Positions 10,763-22,558 of a DNA stretch of 64,000 nt are shown here, in pieces. The position numbers were made by a program, and so were the translations under genes. The stretch spans positions 744,001 through 808,000 of the forward strand of contig CP012812.1 in the NCBI GenBank assembly GCA_001936135.1, read 5' to 3'. The notes beneath the pieces are model-generated. The model was not told the origin of the DNA, searched no databases, and saw only the letters and a program-made list of their open reading frames with translations. Within the stretch, counting starts at the first letter, position 1. Every line of letters begins with the position of its first letter. This DNA comes from Saccharomycopsis fibuligera x Saccharomycopsis cf. fibuligera. Its lineage: Eukaryota > Ascomycota > Saccharomycetes > Ascoideales > Saccharomycopsidaceae.

Positions 10763-11247
10763 TGTGAGTGAATTGGTGTGTGTGTGATTAATCAACCAAC
10801 TATCCAAGCAATTAAACGTATGGTAATTTTTTAAAGTTTTGCCGATTTCGGACGCCTTGTAAACTAAAAATCAAGTAGCTCTATAATACGGATATGGATG
10901 ATGACACACATGTTGAGATGAATAGATATTCCCAGCATCAAAATGTGCCTTTTTTTTTTTTTTTTTTTTTTGCCTCATCAATCAATGTTTTTTCCTGGAC
11001 GGATGTGTAAGATGACTAATGCAGAGTATATGGTATGTCGTAATAACTTATCTAATGTATACCATCTGAGTGGATTATGTGCTTTTTGCTTTGCTACTTG
11101 GAAACTAAATGTTGAGACACGTTGAAAATGACTTGATATATAAGCAACCGGGACTCGGATTGCTGTTAATCAATAAACAGGTAATTATGTGGGATTTTTT
11201 GAAACTTATATCAAGAAAAAATTCTGGAATGACCACTACGGTAATAG
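10763..11247. other. Intergenic upstream of GON7
   Basis: GON7 promoter region. A T22-type run lies at about 10949-10970, not followed by the LINE end sequence. Nothing else seen. Confidence 0.45.
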
Positions 11248-12031
11248 TTTTTTTTTTTTTTTTTTTTTTCACACACAATATCGATTTATTATTTCTATAT
11301 AAGCAATAGAAAATAGAATCTTATAAACTTATCTATATAGTATATACAGTATATTTCAGTTGTTATTATATAGGGGAAACTTGTGCAAGTGAAAACCCCG
11401 TTAGTATTAGTTAGACCTTAATGGATCAGTTGGATTTGAAATAGATATAGGAGAGATTATAGTCTAGGATGAATGATATTTTATTTTTTTATTTTTTGAG
11501 GGTCATTGCTTTGCTTTGCTTTGCTGTCGACAGATAAGAAGAAAGGGGTCTCACTTCAATACCATTTTCCACTCACTAAGATAACACTGATGTGCTATCT
11601 AATTCATTACCGTGGTGATGTAGTAAACAAGACTAGAAATTGGAATGGTTTTCCAATCAAAGTCCTTATCTTTCCGTAGGCGGGAGTATTTCTTTTGAAA
11701 TATCAAGTAGTTGTCGACCTGGATTAATTCTCGTGTATCACTGGATGAAATGATGAGGCTGTCCCAGCTCAATTCCTTATTTATATGTAACTTTTTCCAT
11801 AATGCTTGTGCTACTGGGCATTTAACCAAAAAGGGCTCCATTTGTTTGTTGATAGCATCTTCATATGACTGCTGTTTGTGCTTTTTACGTGATAAATCCT
11901 CAGAGCACCACTTACATTCCTCACCTTGGAATTTGAACTTCTCGACTCCGAGGTGGAATGTGTGTATATTCTCGAAGCAGCCAGGGTGTTTGAACGTTTG
12001 TTTGTTTAGCATTTGCCAAAATGCAATGTCG
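11248..12031 (-). mobile_element. 5'-truncated L1-type (Zorro-like) LINE tail, copy 1
   Basis: The element lies on the minus strand: a poly-A tail (T22 at 11248-11269), a 3' untranslated part, then the C-terminal end of an ORF2-type protein from a stop at 11599 up to about 12029. The protein has the zinc-binding motif seen at the end of many LINE reverse transcriptases: CKWC, then FLVKCP and ALW. The usual His before the last Cys (EHFLVKC in copy 2) is Pro here. There are no LTRs. It is about 97% identical by eye to copy 2 (44211-44831) over the shared 600 bp, so it is young. No RT domain remains. It ends about 95 bp before tRNA-Asp. Confidence 0.75.
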
Positions 12032-12060
12032 TTTTTTTTTTTTCACACACAATAATGTCG
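12025..12060 (-). mobile_element. Micro-insertion of the LINE 3' end with target-site duplication
   Basis: T12 at 12032-12043 is followed by CACACACAAT, the exact 3' terminus of the LINE copies. The insert is bounded by AATGTCG at 12025-12031 and again at 12054-12060, a 7-bp direct repeat as expected from target-primed reverse transcription. Only about 10 bases of element body are present. It lies about 70 bp before the tRNA-Asp gene and abuts, or sits within, LINE copy 1. Confidence 0.65.
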
Positions 12061-12125
12061 ACATACTTGGCGTCCGATTATAGTAATACCACAATAAATT
12101 ATGCGCTACTTTTTTTAACAAGAAA

Positions 12126-12197
12126 TCCGTGATAGTTTAGTGGCTAGAATGTCCGCTTGTCGCGCGGACGACCGGGGTTCGATTCCCCGTCGCGGAG
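12126..12197 (+). tRNA. tRNA-Asp (GTC)
   Basis: 72 bases, no intron. The acceptor arms TCCGTGA and TCGCGGA pair with one G-T; the anticodon loop TTGTCGC carries GTC; the T arm holds GGTTCGATTCC; the discriminator is G. A short T run for Pol III termination follows at about 12204-12208. LINE sequences lie directly upstream. Confidence 0.97.
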
Positions 12198-13957
12198 CTC
12201 TTATCTTTTTGTCGCTTTTTTTGCACTCTATACACAAGTTATTCTGTCGCTGCTGCGCTTGCATAGCATATACAAAACACCTAAAACAGAATTGAAAATG
12301 TTACTGGAACAGTTCATTCTCAAGATGTGTTTTAGCACTATTGTGAACAAGCAAGCTATAGTTTGGACAACAGCAGCTTGGTAAGTGTTTAGATCGTTTG
12401 TTAGCAAATTTGTAACTGCTAAGCCTTCAACAAAAGCGAAACCCTTTTTCTGTATGATATTGATCATATGTGATGGCAAACAGGCTTGCTTTTGCTCTCT
12501 CCGGTTTGATGTTGCAAGCCTGGCTACTGCTTAAAAGCCCTGTTTTGGCTATTCACGTTCTTCTTTATTCGTGCATATTGCTTAGTGATCGACCAACAAA
12601 AAAACAAGGGGGTCAATTGCTTAGCTGTTTCAAAAAGTGCATTTTGGTTACCGCTGGAGCTATAACCATAGCTATAGCATTATGGAGCTTTAGCTAGAAC
12701 CGTTTTAAATAAATATAAGCGGAAGCAAATCACAGTGATACATGTATGGAAAATTGTATAGACTGAACTCATTCAGGTACATATGCGGCCACACTGATTA
12801 TATCCCAGGAACTTACAACGCGCACACTAAAAGAAAAAGAAACAAAATGTACGAAAATAGCACCAGGCACCGCTTTTATTTCGTTATGTCTTATCCTAGG
12901 ATAGTCGTCCTGCCACACGCACCAGACAAACATAACGAATTGTATTAGTGGCTTACCTTGAGAATTCAAACGCAAACGTGTTTGTGTATAAGCAAACTTG
13001 TGAGACGTTCTGGATGTTGTGTGGGCTGTTCTTTTGTTTTCTTTGTTTTTGTTGTCGGCTTACCGACGCCGTTGCACTCGATAGAGCAGTTAGCGAGATA
13101 ATGAGTGCTGTAGTTGCGACGACTGAAACAATAATCAACACTGCCCCTCCCCTCCAGTGAGAAAGAATCAAATAGTACAACACGATACCTCCAGCAGCAG
13201 TTAAGCACTTTATACGTATTTACGTTTGTCAACATACATGATTAAATCGCTCATTCAACTATCAGCCGCTCGGCGAGCAAAAAAAGGCAATCACCGAAAA
13301 AATTAAAATTAAAATTAAAATTAAGGCCTCCTGTGGGCTGCTGTACTAGGTTCCCAGGCAGGGCTTGGAGCTCGGCTTATATTATTGTCTCCGTTACACT
13401 GACTTTGCAAAGCTCAGCTCTGAGGCTGATACATGTGCAAATTTGTAAGCCGAGCTGAGCCGAGCTGAGCTGAGCTGAGCTGAGCTGAGGAATATATAGT
13501 ATTACTGCTGTTGATCCATCCATGCATGGCAATGAATGAACAAAGCAATACAATACACACCAACTGCTTGCTTTAAATACTTGTGCTTTTCCCAGCAGTG
13601 AAGTTAGTTTGATTTGTAAAAAAATATTTCTTATTTTATTTATATTCCCTTTTTGCTCGTTTGTTTGCTTTCTTTCTTTCTTTCTACCGTCGCGTTTCTT
13701 GATTATCTTTCTTTATCGGTTGTTGTGTCCTGCTTCTATTGTTATTGTTTTGTACAGATTGTTTTTCCTTGCTAATTTTTGACACTTTCTTGGCTAAAAT
13801 TTTTTCTCGGGATCCTCAGGTTTCCAACATCAACAAATAAAGCAGCTGTTGCTTTACTTCTTATCAATATCACCGAGACAAGCGAACGCAAATCACATAT
13901 AATTTTACACTGAAATAAACCAACAACAATACAATAATTTTCACCGTACAAAAAAAA
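12198..13957. other. Intergenic between tRNA-Asp and the mannosyltransferase gene
   Basis: No gene I can support. It contains an AAAATT repeat at about 13297-13325, a foldback with an AGCTG repeat at 13369-13489 (listed separately) and a T/C-rich leader with CTTT repeats at 13668-13686 before the ATG at 13958. Open frames between 12157 and 13235 overlap on both strands without conserved features. Confidence 0.45.
13369..13489. repeat. Inverted repeat next to an AGCTG tandem repeat
   Basis: AGCTCGGCTTA at 13369-13379 is the exact reverse complement of TAAGCCGAGCT at 13446-13456, with 66 bp between. The right arm runs into about seven AGCTG/AGCCG units up to 13489. It lies about 470 bp before the mannosyltransferase start. 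Function unknown. Confidence 0.7.
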
Positions 13958-15190
13958 ATGCCAGCATATGATTTGGAAACTATGGCGACAAAGCTGAGGC
14001 TTGGCATAAAGGACCGCATCATGTCCTACAGAAGAAGAGGCTGCTTCAACATTCTTAGCCTCTTGGTACTTTTACTGTCCTGTCTTTTGGTATCCAGTGC
14101 ATTTTTCATATTCTACGACCATAACACAATAACGTCCCATACTGATAAAATAAAACTGATATATAATACTTATCTGGGAAATAGTGTGCCGAGGGCCAAC
14201 GCAACTATAATTTCCCTAGTGAGGAACGATGAATTATGGAAAATGGTGAGCTCAATTAGAGACATTGAAGATAGATTCAACAACAAGTACCATTATGATT
14301 GGGTGTTTCTCAACGAGGAAGAATTCACCGAAGAGTTCAAGACTGTTACTACTAGCTTAGTATCCGGGGAAACAAAATACGGCATAATACCAAAGGAACA
14401 ATGGTCATATCCTGAAAATTTGGACATGGAGAAATACGAGGAAGCCAAACAGAAACTTGTTAACAATAATGTCATTTATGGAGGCTTGGACTCATACAGA
14501 CACATGTGCCGTTACAATTCCGGATTCTTCTTTCATCACCCATTATTGCAAGAATATAAATGGTACTGGAGAGTGGAACCAAATATCAAATTATACTGTG
14601 ACGTGAATTATGATCCGTTTGAATACATGGCTCAAAATAACAAAACCTATGGCTTCACTATTGCTTTAGAGGAAGTAGCGCAAACCATTCCTACGTTATG
14701 GAAAGAAACCATGGAATACGTCAATAAGAACCCACAAACTTTAGCGGAAAATAACTTGCATCAATTTATAACTGACGGCAATATGAAAGATTACAACATG
14801 TGCCATTTTTGGTCAAATTTTGAAATTGCTGATATGGACTTCTTTAGAGGTGAAGCATACCAGAACTATTTCAACCATTTGGACAAAACTAACAAGTTTT
14901 TTTACGAGAGATGGGGTGATGCTCCTATTCACTCTATTGCAGTATCGCTCTTTTTGGATAAGCTGCAAGTACACTTGTTCCAGGACATGGGATACTATCA
15001 TAACCCATATGCTTCATGTCCAACAAACATGGAAGTGTGGAAAAATAATCGCTGCAGCTGTGATTTCAATAAGGACTTCACTTTTAGTTTGTATAGTTGT
15101 GCTCCAAGGTATTACGATCTCCAAAGTTTGGAAAAACCGACAAACTGGGCAATCAAGTCAAAATTTGCTGCGCCTCTTATTGAAAAATGA
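13958..15190 (+). CDS. KRE2/MNT1-family alpha-1,2-mannosyltransferase (GT15)
   Basis: Encodes 410 residues. Type II Golgi membrane protein: a short cytosolic N-terminus with YRRRGC, a membrane anchor at about residues 32-50, then a lumenal GT15 catalytic domain. Family blocks seen: NATIISLVRN, YDWVFLNEEEFTEEF, SYRHMCRYNSGFFFHHPLL, WYWRVEPNIKLYCD, YNMCHFWSNFEI (Glu near 289 is the family's proposed catalytic residue) and HNPYASCP. The family adds mannose from GDP-mannose to O-linked and N-linked glycans of wall proteins. Length fits (family about 380-460). I cannot tell which of the CTG-clade paralogues (MNT1, MNT2, MNT3 and so on) this is. The start at 13958 gives a normal cytosolic tail. Confidence 0.92.
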   Translation: MPAYDLETMATKLRLGIKDRIMSYRRRGCFNILSLLVLLLSCLLVSSAFFIFYDHNTITSHTDKIKLIYNTYLGNSVPRANATIISLVRNDELWKMVSSIRDIEDRFNNKYHYDWVFLNEEEFTEEFKTVTTSLVSGETKYGIIPKEQWSYPENLDMEKYEEAKQKLVNNNVIYGGLDSYRHMCRYNSGFFFHHPLLQEYKWYWRVEPNIKLYCDVNYDPFEYMAQNNKTYGFTIALEEVAQTIPTLWKETMEYVNKNPQTLAENNLHQFITDGNMKDYNMCHFWSNFEIADMDFFRGEAYQNYFNHLDKTNKFFYERWGDAPIHSIAVSLFLDKLQVHLFQDMGYYHNPYASCPTNMEVWKNNRCSCDFNKDFTFSLYSCAPRYYDLQSLEKPTNWAIKSKFAAPLIEK

Positions 15191-16707
15191 AAAATTATTA
15201 GCTCAAAACTTTCAGAAAATAGCATACTTTAGTGATTAGATTTTTTTTTTTTTGTTTGATTTTTTGTTACCATTATTATTTTTTTTTTACAGCGCATTGA
15301 TTTTATAAACCCTTTTTATCCTTCATGTACTTGCCAAATTACGACCATTTTTATGACAAAAAGTTTCTTTTTTTCTTCTCTTCTTGATTCTAAAGTGTTT
15401 TTTTTTCCCCTTCGGCATAGAGAATTTCTAATGATAAGAGATTATTGTTTATAAGCTCGTCTAGTTATGAACAATCACTAAAATGCATTAAGACCTTGTT
15501 TTGGTATCTTTCAACATCACAGTACCTATTTCAAAACGCAGGCTGCTGTAAGCATGTGCTCGCTTTTTACTGACATTTTAATGCTATTTACAGCAGCGCC
15601 GAGTAGCTATGAATGCTGATGGCTTACCGCCAGTTCCATTTTGCGGGTAGAATACAGGTATCGCACCTATAAAGACTTCCACTACGCAGTACGTATCTGC
15701 ATAGATCGGTGACTATTTCCATCGCAAAGAGTATATCTCGTTTCGTGTTACGGCATTTTGGCAAAAACATCATCTTGCCTCAATAGAAAATGTACCGGAT
15801 GTCTTTTTTTTTTCCCTTTCTCTACGTAACAATACTGCAACGGCCACATTCCATACTTTTAGCTACTTACAATTGTACTTATTAGTTAGTATTTGTCTGT
15901 TTGATACAAGAATATCGGTTGTTATCGCACTCACTACAAAAAGAAAAACCCGTAGCGCACGATACGACAATGGTCTAGTACATAGTGGCAAAGAGAAAGC
16001 TGAGAGCTATAAAGAAAGAAGCAGATTGTGAGCAAATGTCGGATCTTATTGTGATATTCTTTCATAATAGATGTGTGTCTTCAGATCTATGCAACGGATA
16101 GATACAGCTACACAATAGATTCAAGACGCTGGACTAACGGTGAGCACACAGTAAAAACCTACATCCACTGCAGAGCATGCCGCGAGGAATAAGCAAATAT
16201 TATTGCTACCACTAGCGACATTATACTTAGAAATAGAAGTTTACTTTGAAATCAAGAATAGTGGCTTACAGAATAGACATTTCAAATTAACCAAAATGCA
16301 CCGTAAATTAGTAAAATAAAGTTCGTTTAAGTAAAGAAATTATAAATAAAGTATACAAATAGCCATCTTCAAAAACAGCAAGATAGTAACCAACATCTAA
16401 AAATCACTGCGTGATTCAAAAAAGTAAAGGTAAACTATCTCGCTTCAATAATGAAGCGACTGTATTAAAGTAGAATTAAAAAGAACTAAAAGTTGAGACG
16501 AAAGGGTAAAAAGGGGTTGGGGTATAAAGGAAATTAATATACACAATATAGTGTAGGAAAATGATCAAAAGAAAAATCAAAATTTGATTGATCTTGAAGA
16601 ATCAAAAACCATTATTAATTATTAAATTGTGATTTGGATGTTGATGATTAAATGCAAAGTGTTTGTTTTTCAAATGTTCATAAGAGTGTATAGCTAAGCT
16701 AACAAAC
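15191..16707. other. Intergenic between the mannosyltransferase and the PGA59-like gene
   Basis: The two genes are convergent, so this holds two 3' regions. T-rich at 15241-15290. I see no open frame or RNA of note in the 1.5 kb. Confidence 0.45.
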
Positions 16708-17049
16708 TTACAACAACAAAACACCAGCAGCACCAGCAAGAGCAGCGGCACCGGCAGCCAATTTGTTGGCAGCACCAGTTTGGACAGCTGGGGTGGTGGA
16801 GTTGACAGCTGGAGCAGAAGAAGAAGCAGCAGAGGTCAATGGGCAGTAGGTGGTGTATTGGGTGGTGACTGATTCAGAAGTAACAGTGACAACGGTAACA
16901 CCGGTGGTGACTGGAACTTCAGTACAGGTGTGTTCACCACAAGAGGTAACAGTCAAGACAGTGGTTTCAACATCAGCGACGGTGGTGGTGTTGTAAGCAG
17001 CAGAGGCAACAGCGGCCAAAGCGGAAGCAGCGAAGATTTGAGCGATCAT
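16708..17049 (-). CDS. Small GPI-anchored cell wall protein, PGA59/PGA62-like
   Basis: Encodes 113 residues. A signal peptide (about 1-18, ending ASAA) precedes a Thr/Val-rich core with [28 protein letters not shown] and [10 protein letters not shown], then a Ser/Ala/Pro stretch and a hydrophobic C-terminus ([16 protein letters not shown]) as in GPI-anchored proteins. The Cys-containing TVTSC...TTYCPL repeat and the size match C. albicans Pga59, a small abundant wall protein of about 113 residues. Expected role: GPI-linked, covalently bound mannoprotein needed for wall strength. Strongly biased codons (GGT, GCC, TTG, ACC) point to high expression. A long spacer lies upstream. Confidence 0.78.
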   Translation of the reverse strand: MIAQIFAASALAAVASAAYNTTTVADVETTVLTVTSCGEHTCTEVPVTTGVTVVTVTSESVTTQYTTYCPLTSAASSSAPAVNSTTPAVQTGAANKLAAGAAALAGAAGVLLL

Positions 17050-20000
17050 TGTAAATAAGTGGTAATAAGCGAGAGTAAAGGGTTGGAGTGTGTTGTTAAA
17101 AACGATTGGATTGTTTGTTGATGATAATAAGAGAATGAAGACAAACGGTTGATTGTTGCAAAGCGGATTGTGGCTTTTTTATACCCAAATCTCGAGCATT
17201 TCAGACAATTGTTTTTTTAGCCATCACAATAGTGCGAACAAATTTTCGTTACGCCGGCCAGAGCGCGCGCTGCTGGATTTGGCAGGACCCACTCCTTTTC
17301 TTCTGCATCACGATGCGTCTTTACTCTATGCAGGATGCGTCGCGTCAGCATACGCTTGCGTCTTCGCAAATTTTTATTCCACTTCGAAAATCTTTTTAAA
17401 TTTTTTGCTTTTGAAATGGAGAAAATTTTTTGCTTTTGCGCTGCGTTTGATTTGTTGTTGAGATGTGTTTGTTTACTTTTTATTGTTGTTGTTTATCTCA
17501 TGAATTGGTTTTGTACGGTGAATAAGTAGCAACCGTAGTCGCGGACCCTGCACTCGTTGCATCTTAGAAAGCAGCCGGTGCTCCCAAAATAGATCGCCCG
17601 TGCCCTGATTTGGACACCAAGAATGGGGAAGCCTACTATCATTGGCTGCCATTGGCGTTCTTGTTCGCCGCGAAGAGCGCTTCTTGTTTCTTTATTTGGC
17701 AGCCAACACATCGCAATTTGGAAATTGTACTTCAGTGGGCCCATTTGTGCTGTGTACAATGTGCTGTGTCACCGCGATGATAACAAATGATGATAATGTT
17801 TGGGATGGTAGTGTTTGATACAACAGGCACTACAACTGTACAATTGTGTTCATGGACTAAAGCAATCTATTATTAGCACTATAGTTCATGTCTTTCCATG
17901 GCGACTATTACTTGAACACAGTCAGCTTTTCGTTGGCTTTTGCCGTGCAACTATAGCGGAACTACAGTGTAACTAGCTAATCAAAGCGTTTTGTTTGAGA
18001 CATTGCTAACGTTTTCAAACAAAAATCATGTTATGATGATGCTAAGCTCTGGAATAGTGTCGGAAAAAAAGATCAAGTCATCTTTTTGACTGCTTAAAAT
18101 TGTGAAGATCCAGGCACAAGCTAACAATAGTATGGGGTTTATTTGTTGTTCAGCCTCAAGAGTCTTTGTTTACTTTTTTTCTTGTTGTTTGGACGTAATT
18201 TTTGCACTTAAAGATACGGTATCTAAGACATTACCCGCGTATAACATATCCCTCCAATGTTTACGCCAAAAGAACGTAGAAGCCCAACTTAGTTTCATCA
18301 GTAGCCCAATTTGCAGAAATTTTTGGGCGCGATCATGTTGAGTCATCAAGCATCCGCTACCTCATTTGACGGTGGCTTTGACTAATCTCGCCGCTGATCG
18401 CAACAAAAAAAAGCCCCAAATAAACGTACCTTGTATTTGCAAGAGAAAGTGCTCCCCATTGGCGAAATATGGAGGGGGGTAAGCTCAAAGACATTAATTT
18501 ACTACAATACAATCAGCTTGTTTATTTTTGAGTTACTGATAAGCGCACAAAGTAAATCGGCGTTTGTATCTTTGGTTCCTTGCTTCTAATTTGCAGCGTG
18601 TGATCGTGTCTTCGAAGATAAAAAAAAAAAAAAATTGCCTGTTTCGATGACCAAAAACTTTTACCTTCGCTTACTTACGGAAAGCATGGTATCAAGCTAC
18701 ATGGAAGTGAACGTTTCTGTAGCAACAAATAATAGCAGTTAGCACGATATGCTACAATTAAAAAATAGGAGGGCATCTATTTTACGTGTATTTGGAACTG
18801 GTTTTCGCAAACTGGGTTTTCTCTGCTTAAAATAGATACAGAAAAAAATTTTCTTTATTTTTTTTTTTTTTTTGCCGCTTTCCGTTCATGCAGGAAGTGC
18901 TCGCGTCCATGTCTAAACTCAGCAAAAGGAAATATGCCGCTACACTTGGTGAGCAATATACAGAAAATTTGGGAAGCATGCCAAAACATTAACCCCAGAG
19001 GTTTTTGGTGATACTAACAATTAGCCTGAAATAAGCGTCATTGCAATAGTGTTACTGTATGATCTATCTGTCTCTTATTGTAAAGTTATTTGTTTTGTTG
19101 TTATTTTTGTGTTTACTTCTTTTGTTTTCAAAATACGGAATAATCAACTAAATTGGTAAGCTCAATCATTTGTTTACTTATTACAGAAGCAGTAACTGTA
19201 GCTGATGATAGGCTGCAATTTGTTCTCCGTGTGGGAGCTTGACTTATTCATACAAACCATAAAACCAAAGCTTTGATATTTCGAGCCTCCCCTAAAAAGT
19301 TGGTATCGCACGTATGCAGACTAATAGCCAAACGAAGAGCCAATAATATACATATAATTTGATCCCAGGGGATGTTGCCTTAGACTACGTTTCTCCATCC
19401 TCGCGACTGGAGGCTCGCATAAAAGAGCATATGTTCAAATATCGTGTTATTTCAATACTAGCACCAGAGTGCCCTTTGTTATTGTACCATTATCAAAAAT
19501 ATATCTCTTGTATCACAGTAATATATAATAATATAACGCCTTCCAAAACCCTTTATTAGACGCACTAAATTGGCTAAAAGTTCCAACTTAGTGAGACATG
19601 TTCCTTATTATCTTCAATTCTTTGGCTGTCTAGATTTGAATAGCCGATAAAGAAGATTCACTCAATGCTTTTTCGGCTGCTTGTTTGTAATCAATATCAT
19701 ATTGCAAGTGCTGCTGCAATTTAGCCTAAACCTTTATGTTGATATTATTCTTTTCCCTTACCCCTACTTATCAGTTCCGTGCATATATACATATGTAGCG
19801 TGTCTCGAGTTCGCGGTTCTCTCGAATGCCCGCGATTATACCACGCTGGATTCATGCAATATGCGTATTGTTCCCTTGAGCGTGTCTTGAGATTTTGTAG
19901 TGCAGTTGTTTACGTATACCCAAGGTAAATTTACTAGAATTGAAATCTAACAAAGAAGAAGTTTTATCTCTTTGTTTTGTTTGTTTTGTTTGTTTGTTTA

Positions 20001-20194
20001 CTTTTTTGCTTGTCTGGTCGCTTGTCTTTTTTTTGCAAAAAAGTTTTCACCAAATCAGAGACAATCAGAAAGTCCTGAGACAATAGTTTTTTGTTAGTTT
20101 TCTTAGCTAGACTTTGCAATCTTTTAAAAGCAATAGCCGCTTGTAATTGAAGTAAAAACTTTTATGATATTTTACAGCAAGCAATTGTAGAAAC

Positions 20195-20228
<34 letters not shown>

Positions 20229-20278
20229 TTTACAGCTTCCATGAAATGGACTAATGGTAGGCATTTAATAAAAATAAA
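17050..20278. other. Long non-coding stretch upstream of the PGA59-like gene
   Basis: Promoter side of the PGA59-like gene and beyond. I find no credible gene in about 3.2 kb. A TACTAACAATTAG near 19013 looks like a branch point with acceptor, but no donor or coding frame goes with it. T and A runs occur at 18620-18634 and 18857-18871, and an A18(TA)n tract at 20194-20229. TTTG repeats lie at 19973-20000. Confidence 0.45.
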
Positions 20279-20360
20279 CGACAACGGCAGGACTCGAACC
20301 TGCGCGGGCAAAGCCCAAAAGATTTCTAATCTTTCTCCTTAACCGCTCGGACACGTTGCC
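20279..20360 (-). tRNA. tRNA-Ser (AGA)
   Basis: 82 bases on the minus strand, no intron. The acceptor GGCAACG pairs with CGTTGTC (one G-T), discriminator G. The anticodon stem AAAGA/TCTTT encloses loop TTAGAAA, anticodon AGA. A long variable arm (GGGCTTTGCCC) as in Ser tRNAs; T arm with GGTTCGAGTCC. A T5 terminator follows on the minus strand. A LINE tail lies about 420 bp upstream of it. Confidence 0.96.
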
Positions 20361-20779
20361 ACTGATATTTTAATTTTATTAACCCAAAATTATATTCGTT
20401 GAATTATATGAATTTCAAGGTGTGTGAAAAAAAAAAAAAAAAAAGGTCAAGAAAGACAGAAAAATGTAGTGGTTATATCTGTTTATGTATATTGCGTGTG
20501 AAAAAAAAATACGTGCTATAATACCCTTGTTTCAGATAGATTCTCAAACCCCAAGTCTCTTTTGTATCAATATATCCGGTTTTTGTTCTGTTCTCATTCT
20601 CTTTTAACTTCCTTGAGGTGTATTCCACTATAAAGTTCTTAAATCTATTCAATAGAATGATCTTGTATTTTAACCTGAAGTGTTCCACATACGAACATTA
20701 TAATAGCTCAACAGTTGGGAAAATCTACGGATATCGCTGTTGCTTCCTTCTTCTTCCTATAAATGGAGATGGTGGAATA

Positions 20780-20940
20780 TTTTTTTCACACACAATATCG
20801 ATTTATTATTTCTATATAAACAATAGAAAATATAATCTTATAAACTTATCTATATAGTATATACAGTATAGTTCAGTTGTTATTATATAGGGGAAACTTG
20901 TACAAGTGAAAACCCCGTTAATATTAGTTAGACTTTAATG
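20780..20940 (-). mobile_element. LINE 3' untranslated fragment, copy 3
   Basis: Minus strand. A short poly-A (T7 at 20780-20786), then about 154 bp nearly identical to the 3' ends of copies 1 and 2, starting CACACACAATATCGATT and ending near GACTTTAATG at 20940. No coding part. Heavily 5'-truncated; few differences from the other copies, so young. Confidence 0.75.
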
Positions 20941-22558
20941 ATTCAGGAAGAACAATATTTGCAATTCAAAGGCTTTAATTGCTAGTTAGTGTGTAATTTG
21001 AGATGATTCAGCCAAATGGCTATACAACAATCCGGAGATATATACGGCATATCATCAAAAAAGCAACACACCACTCAACAAAAGTGCGGGCCCTGTTTTA
21101 AATGACTATTGTGTTCATTTTTGAAGCGTTGTGAACAGATGTTTGTTTTGCGTACCTGAATCATACGCCTCAGAATTGCAAAAGCTGATATAGATCTTTT
21201 GAAGGTTAAAAAAGCATGAATAATTCTGGCCAAGGGAGATGCCCGCGAAGTAATCAGTGTATTTTAATGTTAGATTTCTAATGCCATATTAAGCGGCTTA
21301 TATGTAACCTCACAAGGTGTTTATATATAGCATATGCTTATTGCAAGTTTTGCAAATTATAGTTTTAATATCGACAGCCACGGAAATTGGTGCTCTATTG
21401 TTTGATGGTGCGAGTGTCTGCAGACCCGAAATCACAGTCGCTTTTGGTTGCATGGACACGCATAATGAAAAAATACACTTTCTCCTTGCTTCTTCCCAAG
21501 TTTTGCTGCCTTTAATCAAGAAATCACGATGAATAGGCGAAGTTCTACCGCGAAAGGTAGCCGTCTAGTGCTGGAAGAACACAGATATAATGGATTTGAC
21601 ACTACTATATAATATTGTGTGATACTAGGACCATATTTTGGTGTGTCATTTCTAACACCGTTCAAAAATCGAATGCCGTTGAGAAGAACAATTTGGATTA
21701 CCAAAAGTCATCTATCTACAACAAGGTACTGAGTGTTTTTTTTTTAATTAATTTTTTTTTTCTTTTTTTTCTTTTTTTTTTTTTTTATCTCAGCCTTAAA
21801 AGAATTGTGGGATATAATTAGTTTTTGGCCTTCATTCAGCCCTTAGAGACAATATGTTATGGCGACATTGTAGCTAGATATAACTTGTGGCGCATCATGA
21901 GACAACAGTAAAATTGTCGCAAGTTGCAACAAAATTGACAATATACTTAATAATGCTATGCAACCTTGACTATTGTTATACTTTTTTTTTTTTTCTAAAA
22001 AAGCAAAATCAAAAGATAAAAAAAAGTTTGTTGATTTTTTTTTAACTGCGCTTCATTTTTTTTTCTACATTCTTTTTAATAACTGTGCTAATTTTAGAAA
22101 TTATTGAAGAATCCACAATGCAGACGGCTACCGCAAAAAAATTCTAAAACAAGGTACGGTCCAAACTGCAGGAGAAGTAAAAAGCTTGGCACCAAGGCTA
22201 CAAGTGAACGCAGCTAGTGCGAGTAAAAACATAAACAGTTTTACAGAATATAACCAGCAATTTTGTTGAAAACAGGATTAATCGGTTTTATTATTTTTGG
22301 GGAAAGCATGCGTTATTAAAAAGGTGAAAAGTCTATATATACTCAAGCAAAAACAAAAAAACAAAAAAACAAAAAAATAAAAGCCATAGCCAAAAAAAAA
22401 TTGAAGCGAAGAAATAATAACGGTAAGAAGATTAAAGTAGTGAAAAGTTGAAACAAAAGAACAGAAAAGCGACAAATGAAAAAAACTGAAAATATGGCAA
22501 AATGCAAAATGCAAAACAAAAAACGAGAAACTATGAACAAAACTAAAATTTTGGTCAA
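20941..22558. other. Intergenic downstream of the chitinase gene
   Basis: 1.6 kb without a supported gene. T-rich runs at 21737-21786 and 22022-22070. A CAAAAAAA tandem repeat lies at 22349-22380 close to the chitinase 3' end. Confidence 0.45.

Noticed and set aside
10949-10970. Long T run, considered as another LINE tail
   Set aside because: Not followed by the CACACACAAT end sequence; plain homopolymer.
11248-12060. Considered a solo LTR because of repeats near tRNA genes
   Set aside because: There is a poly-A tail, variable 5' truncation and a reverse-transcriptase zinc-motif end; these mark a LINE, not an LTR element.
19000-19030. TACTAACAATTAG, looking like branch point plus acceptor
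   Set aside because: No GTATGT-type donor nearby and no coding frame on either side.
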